Shown piece after piece: positions 37,201-49,000 of a stretch of DNA of 64,000 nucleotides (within the stretch, counting starts at the first letter, position 1; every line of letters begins with the position of its first letter). The position numbers and the translations under genes were made by a program. Source of the DNA: Pleodorina starrii (taxonomy: Eukaryota > Chlorophyta > Chlorophyceae > Chlamydomonadales > Volvocaceae); the NCBI GenBank assembly GCA_030267565.1, contig BRXU01000009.1, forward strand, positions 37,501-101,500, given 5' to 3'. Under the pieces are notes generated by a model, which saw nothing but the letters and a program-made list of their open reading frames with translations, was not told the DNA's origin and ran no database searches.

Positions 37201-40200
37201 CTGCCCCCGTCTGCCCCCTTCTGCGCCCGTCTGCGCCCGTCTGCACCCTTCTGCGCCCGTCTGCACCCTTCTGCATCCTTCTGCGCCCTTCTGCCCCCGT
37301 CTGCGCCCGTCTGCGCCCTTCTGCACCCTTCTGTCCCCGTCTGCGCCCTTCTGCGCCCGTCTGCCCCCGTCTGCCCCCGTCTGCACCCTTCTGCGCCCTT
37401 CTGCGCCCGTCTGCGCCCTTCTGCCCCCGTCTGCCCCCTTCTGCGCCCGTCTGCGCCCGTCTGCGCCCTTCTGCGCCCGTCTGCACCCTTCTGCACCCTT
37501 CTGCGCCCTTCTGCCCCCGTCTGCGCCCGTCTGCGCCCTTCTGCGCCCGTCTGCACCCTTCTGCGCCCGTCTGCGCCCTTCTGCCCCCGTCTGCACCCTT
37601 CTGCGCCCGTCTGCACCCGTCTGCACCCTTCTGCCCCCGTCTGCCCCCGTCTGCGCCCTTCTGCGCCCGTCTGCACCCTTCTGCGCCCGTCTGCGCCCTT
37701 CTGCCCCCGTCTGCGCCCTTCTGCCCCCGTCTGCACCCTTCTGCGCCCTTCTGCGCCCGTCTGCCCCCGTCTGCACCCTTCTGCGCCCTTCTGCGCCCTT
37801 CTGCCCCCGTCTGCGCCCTTCTGCGCCCTTCTGCGCCCTTCTGCGCCCGTCTGCCCCCGTCTGCCCCCGTCTGCACCCTTCTGCGCCCTTCTGCGCCCGT
37901 CTGCGCCCTTCTGCCCCCGTCTGCCCCCTTCTGCGCCCGTCTGCGCCCTTCTGCGCCCGTCTGCCCCCGTCTGCACCCTTCTGCGCCCTTCTGCGCCCTT
38001 CTGCCCCCGTCTGCGCCCTTCTGCGCCCTTCTGCCCCCGTCTGCGCCCATCTGCGCCCTTCTGCGCCCTTCTGCGCCCTTCTGCGCCCTTCTGCCCCCGT
38101 CTGCGCCCTTCTGCCCCCGTCTGCGCCCTTCTGCCCCCGTCTGCCCCCGTCTGCGCCCGTCTGCCCCCGTCTGCACCCTTCTGCGCCCGTCTGCGCCCTT
38201 CTGCCCCCGTCTGCGCCCTTCTGCGCCCGTCTGCGCCCGTCTGCGCCCTTCTGCACCCTTCTGCGCCCTTCTGCCCTCGTCTGCGCCCTTCTGCGCCCTT
38301 CTGCCCCCGTCTGCGCCCATCTGCGCCCTTCTGCGCCCGTCTGCGCCCTTCTGCGCCCTTCTGCCCCCGTCTGCACCCTTCTGCCCCCGTCTGCACCCTT
38401 CTGCGCCCGTCTGCGCCCGTCTGCGCCCTTCTGCCCCCGTCTGCCCCCGTCTGCGCCCGTCTGCGCCCTTCTGCGCCCTTCTGCCCCCGTCTGCGACCTT
38501 CTGCACCCGTCTGCCCCCGTCTGCGCCCTTCTGCCCCCGTCTGCGCCCATCTGCGCCCTTCTGCGCCCGTCTGCGCCCGTCTGCGCCCTTCTGCGCCCGT
38601 CTGCGCCCTTCTGCACCCGTCTGCACCCTTCTGCGCCCGTCTGCGCCCGTCTGCACCCTTCTGCGCCCGTCTGCCCCCGTCTGCGCCCTTCTGCGCCCGT
38701 CTGCGCCCTTCTGTGCCCTTCTGCGCCCTTCTGCGCCCTTCTGCGCCCTTCTGCGCCCGTCTGCACCCTTCTGCGCCCGTCTGCACCCTTCTGCGCCCTT
38801 CTGCGCCCTTCTGCCCCCGTCTGCGCCCTTCTGCGCCCGTCTGCGCCCTTCTGCACCCGTCTGCGCCCTTCTGCCCCCGTCTGCGCCCTTCTGCCCCCGT
38901 CTGCCCCCGTCTGCACCCTTCTGCGCCCGTCTGCCCCCGTCTGCGCCCTTCTGCCCCCGTCTGCGCCCTTCTGCCCCCGTCTGCACCCTTCTGCGCCCGT
39001 CTGCACCCGTCTGCGCCCTTCTGCCCCCGTCTGCCCCCGTCTGCGCCCGTCTGCGCCCTTCTGCGCCCTTCTGCCCCCGTCTGCGCCCTTCTGCGCCCGT
39101 CTGCCCCCGTCTGCCCCCGTCTGCACCCTTCTGCGCCCTTCTGCGCCCGTCTGCGCCCTTCTGCCCCCGTCTGCCCCCTTCTGCGCCCGTCTGCGCCCGT
39201 CTGCGCCCTTCTGCGCCCGTCTGCACCCTTCTGCATCCTTCTGCGCCCTTCTGCCCCCGTCTGCGCCCGTCTGCGCCCTTCTGCACCCTTCTGCCCCCGT
39301 CTGCGCCCTTCTGCGCCCGTCTGCCCCCGTCTGCCCCCGTCTGCACCCTTCTGCGCCCTTCTGCGCCCGTCTGCGCCCTTCTGCACCCGTCTGCGCCCTT
39401 CTGCGCCCGTCTGCGCCCGTCTGCGCCCTTCTGCGCCCGTCTGCACCCTTCTGCGCCCTTCTGCGCCCTTCTGCCCCCGTCTGCGCCCGTCTGCGCCCTT
39501 CTGCGCCCGTCTGCACCCTTCTGCGCCCGTCTGCGCCCTTCTGCCCCCGTCTGCGCCCTTCTGCGCCCGTCTGCGCCCGTCTGCGCCCTTCTGCGCCCTT
39601 CTGCCCCCGTCTGCGCCCTTCTGCGCCCGTCTGCACCCTTCTGCGCCCGTCTGCGCCCTTCTGCGCCCGTCTGCGCCCTTCTGCCCCCGTCTGCGCCCTT
39701 CTGCGCCCTTCTGCGCCCGTCTGCGCCCGTCTGCGCCCTTCTGCGCCCGTCTGCGCCCTTCTGCGCCCGTCTGCGCCCTTCTGCGCCCTTCTGCGCCCGT
39801 CTGCGCCCTTCTGCGCCCTTCTGCGCCCTTCTGCCCCCGTCTGCGCCCTTCTGCGCCCTTCTGCCCCCGTCTGCGCCCGTCTGCACCCTTCTGCGCCCTT
39901 CTGCGCCCTTCTGCGCCCTTCTGCCCCCGTCTGCGCCCTTCTGCCCCCGTCTGCGCCCTTCTGCCCCCGTCTGCCCCCGTCTGCGCCCGTCTGCCCCCGT
40001 CTGCGCCCTTCTGTGCCCGTCTGCGCCCTTCTGCCCCCGTCTGCGCCCATCTGCGCCCGTCTGCGCCCGTCTGCGCCCTTCTGCACCCTTCTGCGCCCTT
40101 CTGCCCTCGTCTGCGCCCTTCTGCGCCCTTCTGCCCCCGTCTGCGCCCATCTGCGCCCTTCTGCGCCCGTCTGCGCCCTTCTGCGCCCTTCTGCCCCCGT

Positions 40201-41140
40201 CTGCGCCCTTCTGCCCCCGTCTGCACCCTTCTGCGCCCGTCTGCGCCCGTCTGCGCCCTTCTGCCCCCGTCTGCCCCCGTCTGCGCCCGTCTGCGCCCTT
40301 CTGCGCCCTTCTGCCCCCGTCTGCGACCTTCTGCACCCGTCTGCCCCCGTCTGCGCCCTTCTGCCCCCGTCTGCGCCCATCTGCGCCCTTCTGCGCCCGT
40401 CTGCGCCCGTCTGCGCCCTTCTGCGCCCGTCTGCGCCCTTCTGCACCCGTCTGCACCCTTCTGCGCCCGTCTGCGCCCGTCTGCACCCTTCTGCGCCCGT
40501 CTGCCCCCGTCTGCGCCCTTCTGCGCCCGTCTGCGCCCTTCTGTGCCCTTCTGCGCCCTTCTGCGCCCTTCTGCGCCCTTCTGCGCCCGTCTGCACCCTT
40601 CTGCGCCCGTCTGCACCCTTCTGCGCCCTTCTGCGCCCTTCTGCCCCCGTCTGCGCCCTTCTGCGCCCGTCTGCGCCCTTCTGCGCCCGTCTGCGCCCTT
40701 CTGCCCCCGTCTGCGCCCTTCTGCCCCCGTCTGCCCCCGTCTGCACCCTTCTGCGCCCGTCTGCGCCCTTCTGCCCCCGTCTGCCCCCGTCTGCGCCCGT
40801 CTGCGCCCGTCTGCGCCCGTCTGCGCCCTTCTGCACCCGTCTGCGCCCTTCTGCGCCCTTCTGCGCCCTTCTGCCCCCGTCTGCGCCCTTCTGCGCCCGT
40901 CTGCGCCCTTCTGCCCCCGTCTGCGCCCGTCTGCACCCTTCTGCACCCGTCTGCCCCCTTCTGCCCCCGTCTGCGCCCGTCTGCGCCCTTCTGCCCCCGT
41001 CTGTCCCCGTCTGCACCCTTCTGCTCCCGTCTGCGCCCTTCTGCCCCCGTCTGCGCCCTTCTGCACCCGTCTGCGCCCTTCTGCGCCCTTCTGCGCCCGT
41101 CTGCACCCTTCTGCGCTCTTCTGCCCCCGTCTGCACCCGT

Positions 41141-41400
41141 CTGCGCCCCTTTGCCCCGTCTGCACCCGTCTGCCGCCCTTTCTGCAGCCCTCTGCCCGCC
41201 CTTCTGCGCCCTTCTGCGCCCTCTGCGCCCCGTCTGCACCCTTAGGCGCCCGTCTGCGCCCTTCTGCCCCCTTCTGCGCCCGTCTGCGCCCTTCTGCACC
41301 CCGCCGTCTGCGCCCTGCTGCGCCCTTCTGCCCCCGTCTGCTACCCTTCTGCGCCCTTATCCTGCCCCTCTGCGCCCTCTGCGCCCGTCTGCCCCCGTCT
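41141..41400. repeat. Degraded patch in the 10-bp array
   Basis: Over about 260 bp the 10-bp register breaks repeatedly (CCCTTTGCCCC, TGCCGCCCTTTCTGCAGCC, CCCCGCCGTC, TGCTACCC, CTTATCCTGCCCC), with many small indels and substitutions. Clean array lies on both sides. It also carries one of the rare CACCCTTAGGC variants (41236-41245). It may be an old array edge or a repair scar, or a stretch of poor sequence consensus. Confidence 0.75.
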
Positions 41401-43000
41401 GCCCCCGTCTGCGCCCTTCTGTGCCCGTCTGCCCCCGTCTGCACCCTTCTGCGCCCTTCTGCGCCCGTCTGCGCCCTTCTGCCCCCGTCTGCACCCGTCT
41501 GCGCCCTTCTGCCCCCGTCTGTACCCTTCTGCGCCCTTCTGCGCCCTTCTGCGCCCTTCTGCCCCCGTCTGCCCCCGTCTGCACCCTTCTGTGCCCTTCT
41601 GCGCCCGTCTGCGCCCGTCTGCGCCCTTCTGCACCCGTCTGCACCCTTCTGCCCCCGTCTGCGCCCGTCTGCACCCTTCTGCCCCCGTCTGTACCCTTCT
41701 GCACCCTTCTGCGCCCTTCTGCGCCCTTCTGCCCCCGTCTGCCCCCGTCTGCACCCTTCTGCGCCCTTCTGCGCCCTTCTGCGCCCTTCTGCCCCCGTCT
41801 GCGCCCTTCTGCCCCCGTCTGCACCCTTCTGCGCCCGTCTGCCCCCGTCTGTACCCTTCTGCGCCCTTCTTCGCCCTTCTGCGCCCTTCTGCGCCCTTTT
41901 GACCCCGTCTGTACCCTTCTGCGCCCTTCTGCGCCCTTCTGCGCCCTTCTGCCCCCGTCTGCGCCCTTCTGCACCCGTCTGCGCCCTTCTGCGCCCTTCT
42001 GCGCCCGTCTGCGCCCTTCTGCGCCCGTCTGCGCCCTTCTGCCCCCGTCTGCGCCCTTCTGCCCCCGTCTGCCCCCGTCTGCGCCCTTCTGCGCCCGTCT
42101 GCGCCCTTCTGCGCCCGTCTGCGCCCTTCTGCGCCCGTCTGCACCCTTCTGCGCCCGTCTGCGCCCTTCTGCGCCCTTCTGCCCCCGTCTGCCCCCGTCT
42201 GCACCCTTCTGCGCCCGTCTGCACCCGTCTGCGCCCTTCTGCGCCCTTCTGCGCCCGTCTGCGCCCTTCTGCCCCCGTCTGCGCCCTTCTGCCCCCGTCT
42301 GCGCCCTTCTGCGCCCGTCTGCCCCCGTCTGCACCCTTCTGCGCCCTTCTGCGCCCTTCTGCGCCCGTCTGCACCCTTCTGCCCCCGTCTGCGCCCTTCT
42401 GCGCCCGTCTGCACCCTTCTGCGCCCTTCTGCGCCCTTCTGCGCCCTTCTGCCCCCGTCTGCCCCCGTCTGCGCCCTTCTGTGCCCTTCTGCGCCCGTCT
42501 GCGCCCGTCTGCGCCCTTCTGCACCCGTCTGCACCCTTCTGCCCCCGTCTGCGCCCGTCTGCACCCTTCTGCCCCCGTCTGTACCCTTCTGCGCCCTTCT
42601 GCGCCCTTCTGCGCCCTTCTGCCCCCGTCTGCCCCCGTCTGCGCCCTTCTGCACCCTTCTGCGCCCTTCTGCGCCCTTCTGCGCCCGTCTGCACCCTTCT
42701 GCGCCCGTCTGCGCCCTTCTGCCCCCGTCTGCGCCCGTCTGCGCCCTTCTGCGCCCTTCTGCGCCCTTCTGCCCCCGTCTGCCCCCGTCTGCACCCTTCT
42801 GTGCCCTTCTGCGCCCGTCTGCGCCCGTCTGCGCCCTTCTGCACCCGTCTGCACCCTTCTGCCCCCGTCTGCGCCCGTCTGCACCCTTCTGCCCCCGTCT
42901 GTACCCTTCTGCGCCCTTCTGCGCCCTTCTGCGCCCTTCTGCCCCCGTCTGCCCCCGTCTGCACCCTTCTGCGCCCTTCTGTGCCCGTCTGCCCCCGTCT

Positions 43001-46000
43001 ACCCCCGTCTGTACCCTTCTGCGCCCGTCTGAGCCCTCCTGCGCCCTTCTGCGCCCGTCTGCCCCCGTCTGCGCCCTTCTGCCCCCGTCTGCACCCTTCT
43101 GCGCCCGTCTGCCCCCGTCTGTACCCTTCTGCGCCCTTCTGCGCCCTTCTGCGCCCGTCTGCGCCCTTCTGCGCCCGTCTGCGCCCTTCTGCACCCTTCT
43201 GCACCCGTCTGCGCCCTTCTACCCGCGTCTGCGCCCCTCTGCGCCCTTCTGCCCCCGTCTGTACCCTTCTGCGCCCTTCTGCGCCCTTCTGCGCCCTTCT
43301 GCGCCCTTCTGCGCCCTTCTGCCCCCGTCTGCGCCCTTCTGCCCCCGTCTGCACCCTTCTGCGCCCGTCTGCCCCCGTCTGCCCCCATCTGCACCCTTCT
43401 GCGCCCGTCTGCGCCCGTCTGCACCCTTCTGCCCCCGTCTGCCCCCGTCTGCCCCCGTCTGCGCCCTTCTGTGCCCGTCTGCCCCCGTCTACCCCCGTCT
43501 GTACCCTTCTGCGCCCGTCTGAGCCCTCCTGCGCCCGTCTGCACCCGTATGCGCCCTTCTGGCCCCGTCTGCGCCCTTCTGCCCCCGTCTGCACCCTTCT
43601 GCGCCCGTCTGCCCCCGTCCGTACCCTTCTGCGCCCTTCTGCGCCCGTCTGCGCCCTTCTGCACCCTTCTGCCCCCGTCTGCCCCCGTCTGCACCCTTCT
43701 GTGCCCGTCTGCCCCCGTCTGCACCCTTCTGCGCCCTTCTGCGCCCGTCTGCGCCCTTCTGCCCCCGTCTGCACCCTTCTGCCCCCGTCTGCGCCCTTCT
43801 GCGCCCGTCTGCCCCCGTCTGCCCCCGTCTGCACCCTTCTGCGCCCTTCTGCGCCCGTCTGCGCCCTTCTGCCCCCGTCTGCGCCCTTCTGCCCCCGTCT
43901 GCACCCTTCTGCGCCCGTCTGCCCCCGTCTGTACCCTTCTGCACCCTTCTGCGCCCTTCTGCGCCCTTCTGCCCCCGTCTGCCCCCGTCTGCCCCCGTCT
44001 GCGCCCTTCTGCCCCCGTCTGCACCCTTCTGCGCCCTTCTGCGCCCTTCTGCCCCCGTCTGCACCCTTCTGCCCCCGTCTGCGCCCTTCTGCCCCCGTCT
44101 GCGCCCGTCTGCGCCCGTCTGCGCCCGTCTGCGCCCTTCTGCACCCGTCTGCGCCCTTCTGCGCCCGTCTGCGCCCTTCTGCCCCCGTCTGCGCCCTTCT
44201 GCACCCGTCTGCGCCCTTCTGCCCCCGTCTGCGCCCGTCTGCGCCCTTCTGCGCCCGTCTGCCCCCCTCTGCCCCCGCCTGCACCCTTCTGCGCCCTTCT
44301 GCGCCCGTCTGCGCCCTTCTGCACCAGTCTGCGCCCTTCTGCCCCCGTCTGCGCCCATCTGCGCCCTTCTGCGCCCTTCTGATCCCGTCTGCGCCCTTCT
44401 GCGCCCTTCTGCGCCCTTCTGCGCCCGTCTGCACCCTTCTGCGCCCGTCTGCGCCCTTCTGCCCTCATCTGCGCCCTTCTGCCCCCGTCTGCCCCCGTCT
44501 GCACCCTTCTGCGCCCGTCTGCCCCCGTCTGCGCCCTTCTGCGCCCGTCTGCGCCCTTCTGCCCCCGTCTGCGCCCTTCTGCGCCCGTCTGCGCCCTTCT
44601 GCACCCTTCTGCGCCCTTCTGCCCTCGTCTGCGCCCTTCTGCGCCCTTCTGCCCCCGTCTGCGCCCATCTGCGCCCTTCTGCGCCCGTCTGCGCCCGTCT
44701 GCGCCCTTCTGCCCCCGTCTGCGCCCTTCTGCGCCCGTCTGCACCCTTCTGCGCCCGTCTGCGCCCGTCTGCGCCCTTTTGCCCCCGTCTGCCCCCGTCT
44801 GCACCCTTCTGCGCCCTTCTGCCCCCGTCTGCGACCTTCTGCGCCCGTCTGCCCCCGTCTGCACCCTTCTGCCCCCGTCTGCGCCCATCTGCACCCTTCT
44901 GCGCCCGTCTGCGCCCGTCTGCACCCTTCTGTGCCCGTCTGCGCCCTTCTGCCCCCGTCTGCACCCTTCTGCGCCCGTCTGCGCCCGTCTGCGCCCTTCT
45001 GCGCCCGTCTGCCCCCGTCTGCGCCCTTCTGCGCCCGTCTGCGCCCTTCTGCCCCCGTCTGCGCCCTTCTGCCCCCGTCTGCGCCCGTCTGCGCCTGTCT
45101 GCCCCCGTCTGCGCCCTTCTGCCCCCGTCTGCGCCCATCTGCGCCCTTCTGCGCCCGTCTGCGCCCGTCTGCGCCCTTCTGCGCCCGTCTGCGCCCTTCT
45201 GCCCCCGTCTGCGCCCGTCTGCGCCCGTCTGCGCCCTTCTGCACCCTTCTGCGCCCGTCTGCGCCCGTCTGCGCCCGTCTGCGCCCGTCTGCGCCCTTCT
45301 GCACCCTTCTGCGCCCGTCTGCACCCTTCTGCGCCCTTCTGCGCCCTTCTGCCCCCGTCTGCGCCCTTCTGCCCCCGTCTGCGCCCTTCTGCCCCCGTCT
45401 GTCCCCGTCTGCGCCCTTCTGCCCCCGTCTGCACCCTTCTGCGCCCTTCTGCGCCCTTCTGCCCCCGTCTGCGCCCTTCTGCACCCGTCTGCGCCCTTCT
45501 GCCCCCGTCTGCGCCCGTCTGCGCCCTTCTGCCCCCGTCTGTACCCTTCTGCGCCCTTCTGCGCCCTTCTGCGCCCTTCTGCGCCCTTCTGCGCCCTTCT
45601 GCGCCCTTCTGCCCCCGTCTGCGCCCTTCTGCCCCCGTCTGCACCCTTCTGCGCCCTTCTGCGCCCTTCTGCGCCCTTCTGCCCCCGTCTGCGCCCGTCT
45701 GCGCCCGTCTGCACCCTTCTGCCCCCGTCTGCCCCCGTCTGCCCCCGTCTGCGCCCTTCTGCGCCCGTCTGCGCCCGTCTGCACCCTTCTGCCCCCGTCT
45801 GCGCCCGTCTGCGCCCGTCTGCACCCTTCTGCACCCTTCTGCGCCCGTCTGCGCCCTTCTGCGCCCTTCTGCGCCCTTCTGCCCCCGTCTGCGCCCTTCT
45901 GCCCCCGTCTGCGCCCTTCTGCCCCCGTCTGCCCCCGTCTGCGCCCTTCTGCCCCCGTCTGCACCCTTCTGCGCCCTTCTGCGCCCTTCTGCCCCCGTCT

Positions 46001-49000
46001 GCGCCCTTCTGCACCCGTCTGCGCCCTTCTGCCCGCGTCTGCGCCCCTCTGCGCCCTTCTGCCCCCGTCTGTACCCTTCTGCGCCCTTCTGCGCCCTTCT
46101 GCGCCCTTCTGCGCCCTTCTGCCCCCGTCTGCGCCCTTCTGCCCCCGTCTGCACCCTTCTGCGCCCGTCTGCCCCCGTCTGCCCCCATCTGCACCCTTCT
46201 GCGCCCGTCTGCGCCCGTCTGCACCCTTCTGCCCCCGTCTGCCCCCGTCTGCCCCCGTCTGCGCCCTTCTGTGCCCGTCTGCCCCCGTCTACCCCCGTCT
46301 GTACCCTTCTGCGCCCGTCTGAGCCCTCCTGCGCCCTTCTGCGCCCGTCTGCGCCCGTATGCGCCCTTCTGCCCCCGTCTGCGCCCTTCTGCCCCCGTCT
46401 GCACCCTTCTGCGCCCGTCTGCCCCCGTCTGTACCCTTCTGCGCCCTTCTGCGCCCGTCTGCGCCCTTCTGCACCCTTCTGCCCCCGTCTGCCCCCGTCT
46501 GCACCCTTCTGTGCCCGTCTGCCCCCGTCTGCACCCTTCTGCGCCCTTCTGCGCCCGTCTGCGCCCTTCTGCCCCCGTCTGCGCCCTTCTGCCCCCGTCT
46601 GCGCCCGTCTGCACCCTTCTGCCCCCGTCTGCCCCCGTCTGCCCCCGTCTGCGCCCTTCTGTGCCCGTCTGCGCCCTTCTGCCCCCGTCTACGCTCTTCT
46701 GCCCCCGTCTGCACCCTTCTGCGCCCGTCTGCCCCCGTCTGTACCCTTCTGCACCCTTCTGCGCCCTTCTGCGCCCTTCTGCCCCCGTCTGCCCCCGTCT
46801 GCGCCCGTCTGCGCCCTTCTGCCCCCGTCTGCACCCTTCTGCGCCCTTCTGCGCCCTTCTGCCCCCGTCTGCACCCTTCTGCCCCCGTCTGCGCCCTTCT
46901 GCCCCCGTCTGCACCCTTCTGCCCCCGTCTGCGCCCTTCTGCCCCCGTCTGCGCCCTTCTGCGCCCGTCTGCACCCTTCTGCACCCTTCTGCGCCCTTCT
47001 GCCCTCGTCTGCGCCCTTCTGTGCCCTTCTGCCCCCGTCTGCGCCCATCTGCGCCCTTCTGCGCCCGTCTGCGCCCGTCTGCGCCCTTCTGCCCCCGTCT
47101 GCGCCCTTCTGCGCCCGTCTGCACCCTTCTGCGCCCGTCTGCGCCCGTCTGCGCCCTTCTGCCCCCGTCTGCCCCCGTCTGCGCCCTTCTGCGCCCTTCT
47201 GCCCCCGTCTGCGACCTTCTGCGCCCGTCTGCCCCCGTCTGCGCCCTTCTGCCCCCGTCTGCGCCCATCTGCACCCTTCTGCGCCCGTCTGCGCCCGTCT
47301 GCACCCTTCTGTGCCCGTCTGCGCCCTTCTGCCCCCGTCTGCACCCTTCTGCGCCCGTCTGCGCCCGTCTGCACCCTTCTGCGCCCGTCTGCCCCCGTCT
47401 GCGCCCTTCTGCGCCCGTCTGCGCCCTTCTGCCCCCGTCTGCGCCCTTCTGCCCCCGTCTGCGCCCGTCTGCGCCTGTCTGCCCCCGTCTGCACCCTTCT
47501 GCCCCCGTCTGCTCCCATCTGCGCCCTTCTGCGCCCGTCTGCGCCCGTCTGCGCCCTTCTGCGCCCGTCTGCGCCCTTCTGCCCCCGTCTGCGCCCGTCT
47601 GCGCCCGTCTGCGCCCTTCTGCACCCTTCTGCGCCCGTCTGCGCCCGTCTGCGCCCCTCTGCGCCCTTCTGCCCCCGTCTGTACCCTTCTGCGCCCTTCT
47701 GCACCCTTCTGCACCCTTCTGCGCCCTTCTGCGCCCTTCTGCGCCCTTCTGCCCCCGTCTGCGCCCTTCTGCCCCCGTCTGCACCCTTCTGCGCCCGTCT
47801 GCCCCCGTCTGCCCCCATCTGCACCCTTCTGCGCCCGTCTGCGCCCGTCTGCACCCTTCTGCCCCCGTCTGCCCCCGTCTGCCCCCGTCTGCGCCCTTCT
47901 GTGCCCGTCTGCCCCCGTCTACCCCCGTCTGTACCCTTCTGCGCCCGTCTGCACCCTTCTGCGCCCGTCTGCGCCCTTCTGCCCCCATCTGCACCCTTCT
48001 GCGCCCGTCTGCGCCCGTCTGCGCCCTTCTGCACCCTTCTGCCCCCGTCTGCACCCTTCTGTGCCCTTCTGCGTCCTTCTGCCCCCGTCTGCACCCTTCT
48101 GCGCCCGTCTGCGCCCTTCTGCACCCGTCTGCACCCTTCTGCGCCCGTCTGCACCCTTCTGCGCCCGTCTGCGCCCTTCTGCCCCCGTCTGCGCCCGTCT
48201 GCGCCCGTCTGCGCCCTTCTGCACCCTTCTGCGCCCGTCTGCGCCCGTCTGCGCCCGTCTGCGCCCTTCTGCCCCCGTCTGCGCCCTTCTGCGCCCTTCT
48301 GCGCCCTTCTGCGCCCGTCTGCACCCTTCTGCGCCCGTCTGCGCCCTTCTGCGCCCGTCTGCGCCCTTCTGCCCCCGTCTGCCCCCGTCTGCGCCCTTCT
48401 GCGCCCGTCTGCCCCCGTCTGCGCCCTTCTGCGCCCGTCTGCGCCCTTCTGCCCCCGTCTGCGCCCTTCTGCGCCCGTCTGCACCCTTCTGCACCCTTCT
48501 GCGCCCTTCTGCGCCCGTCTGCGCCCTTCTGCGCCCTTCTGCCCCCGTCTGCGCCCATCTGCGCCCTTCTGCGCCCGTCTGCGCCCGTCTGCGCCCTTCT
48601 GCCCCCGTCTGCGCCCTTCTGCGCCCGTCTGCACCCTTCTGCGCCCGTCTGCGCCCGTCTGCGCCCTTCTGCCCCCGTCTGCCCCCGTCTGCGCCCTTCT
48701 GCGCCCTTCTGCCCCCGTCTGCGACCTTCTGCGCCCGTCTGCCCCCGTCTGCACCCTTCTGCCCCCGTCTGCGCCCATCTGCACCCTTCTGCGCCCGTCT
48801 GCGCCCGTCTGCACCCTTCTGTGCCCGTCTGCGCCCTTCTGCCCCCGTCTGCACCCTTCTGCGCCCGTCTGCGCCCGTCTGCACCCTTCTGCGCCCGTCT
48901 GCCCCCGTCTGCGCCCTTCTGCGCCCGTCTGCGCCCTTCTGCCCCCGTCTGCGCCCTTCTGCCCCCGTCTGCGCCCGTCTGCGCCTGTCTGCCCCCGTCT

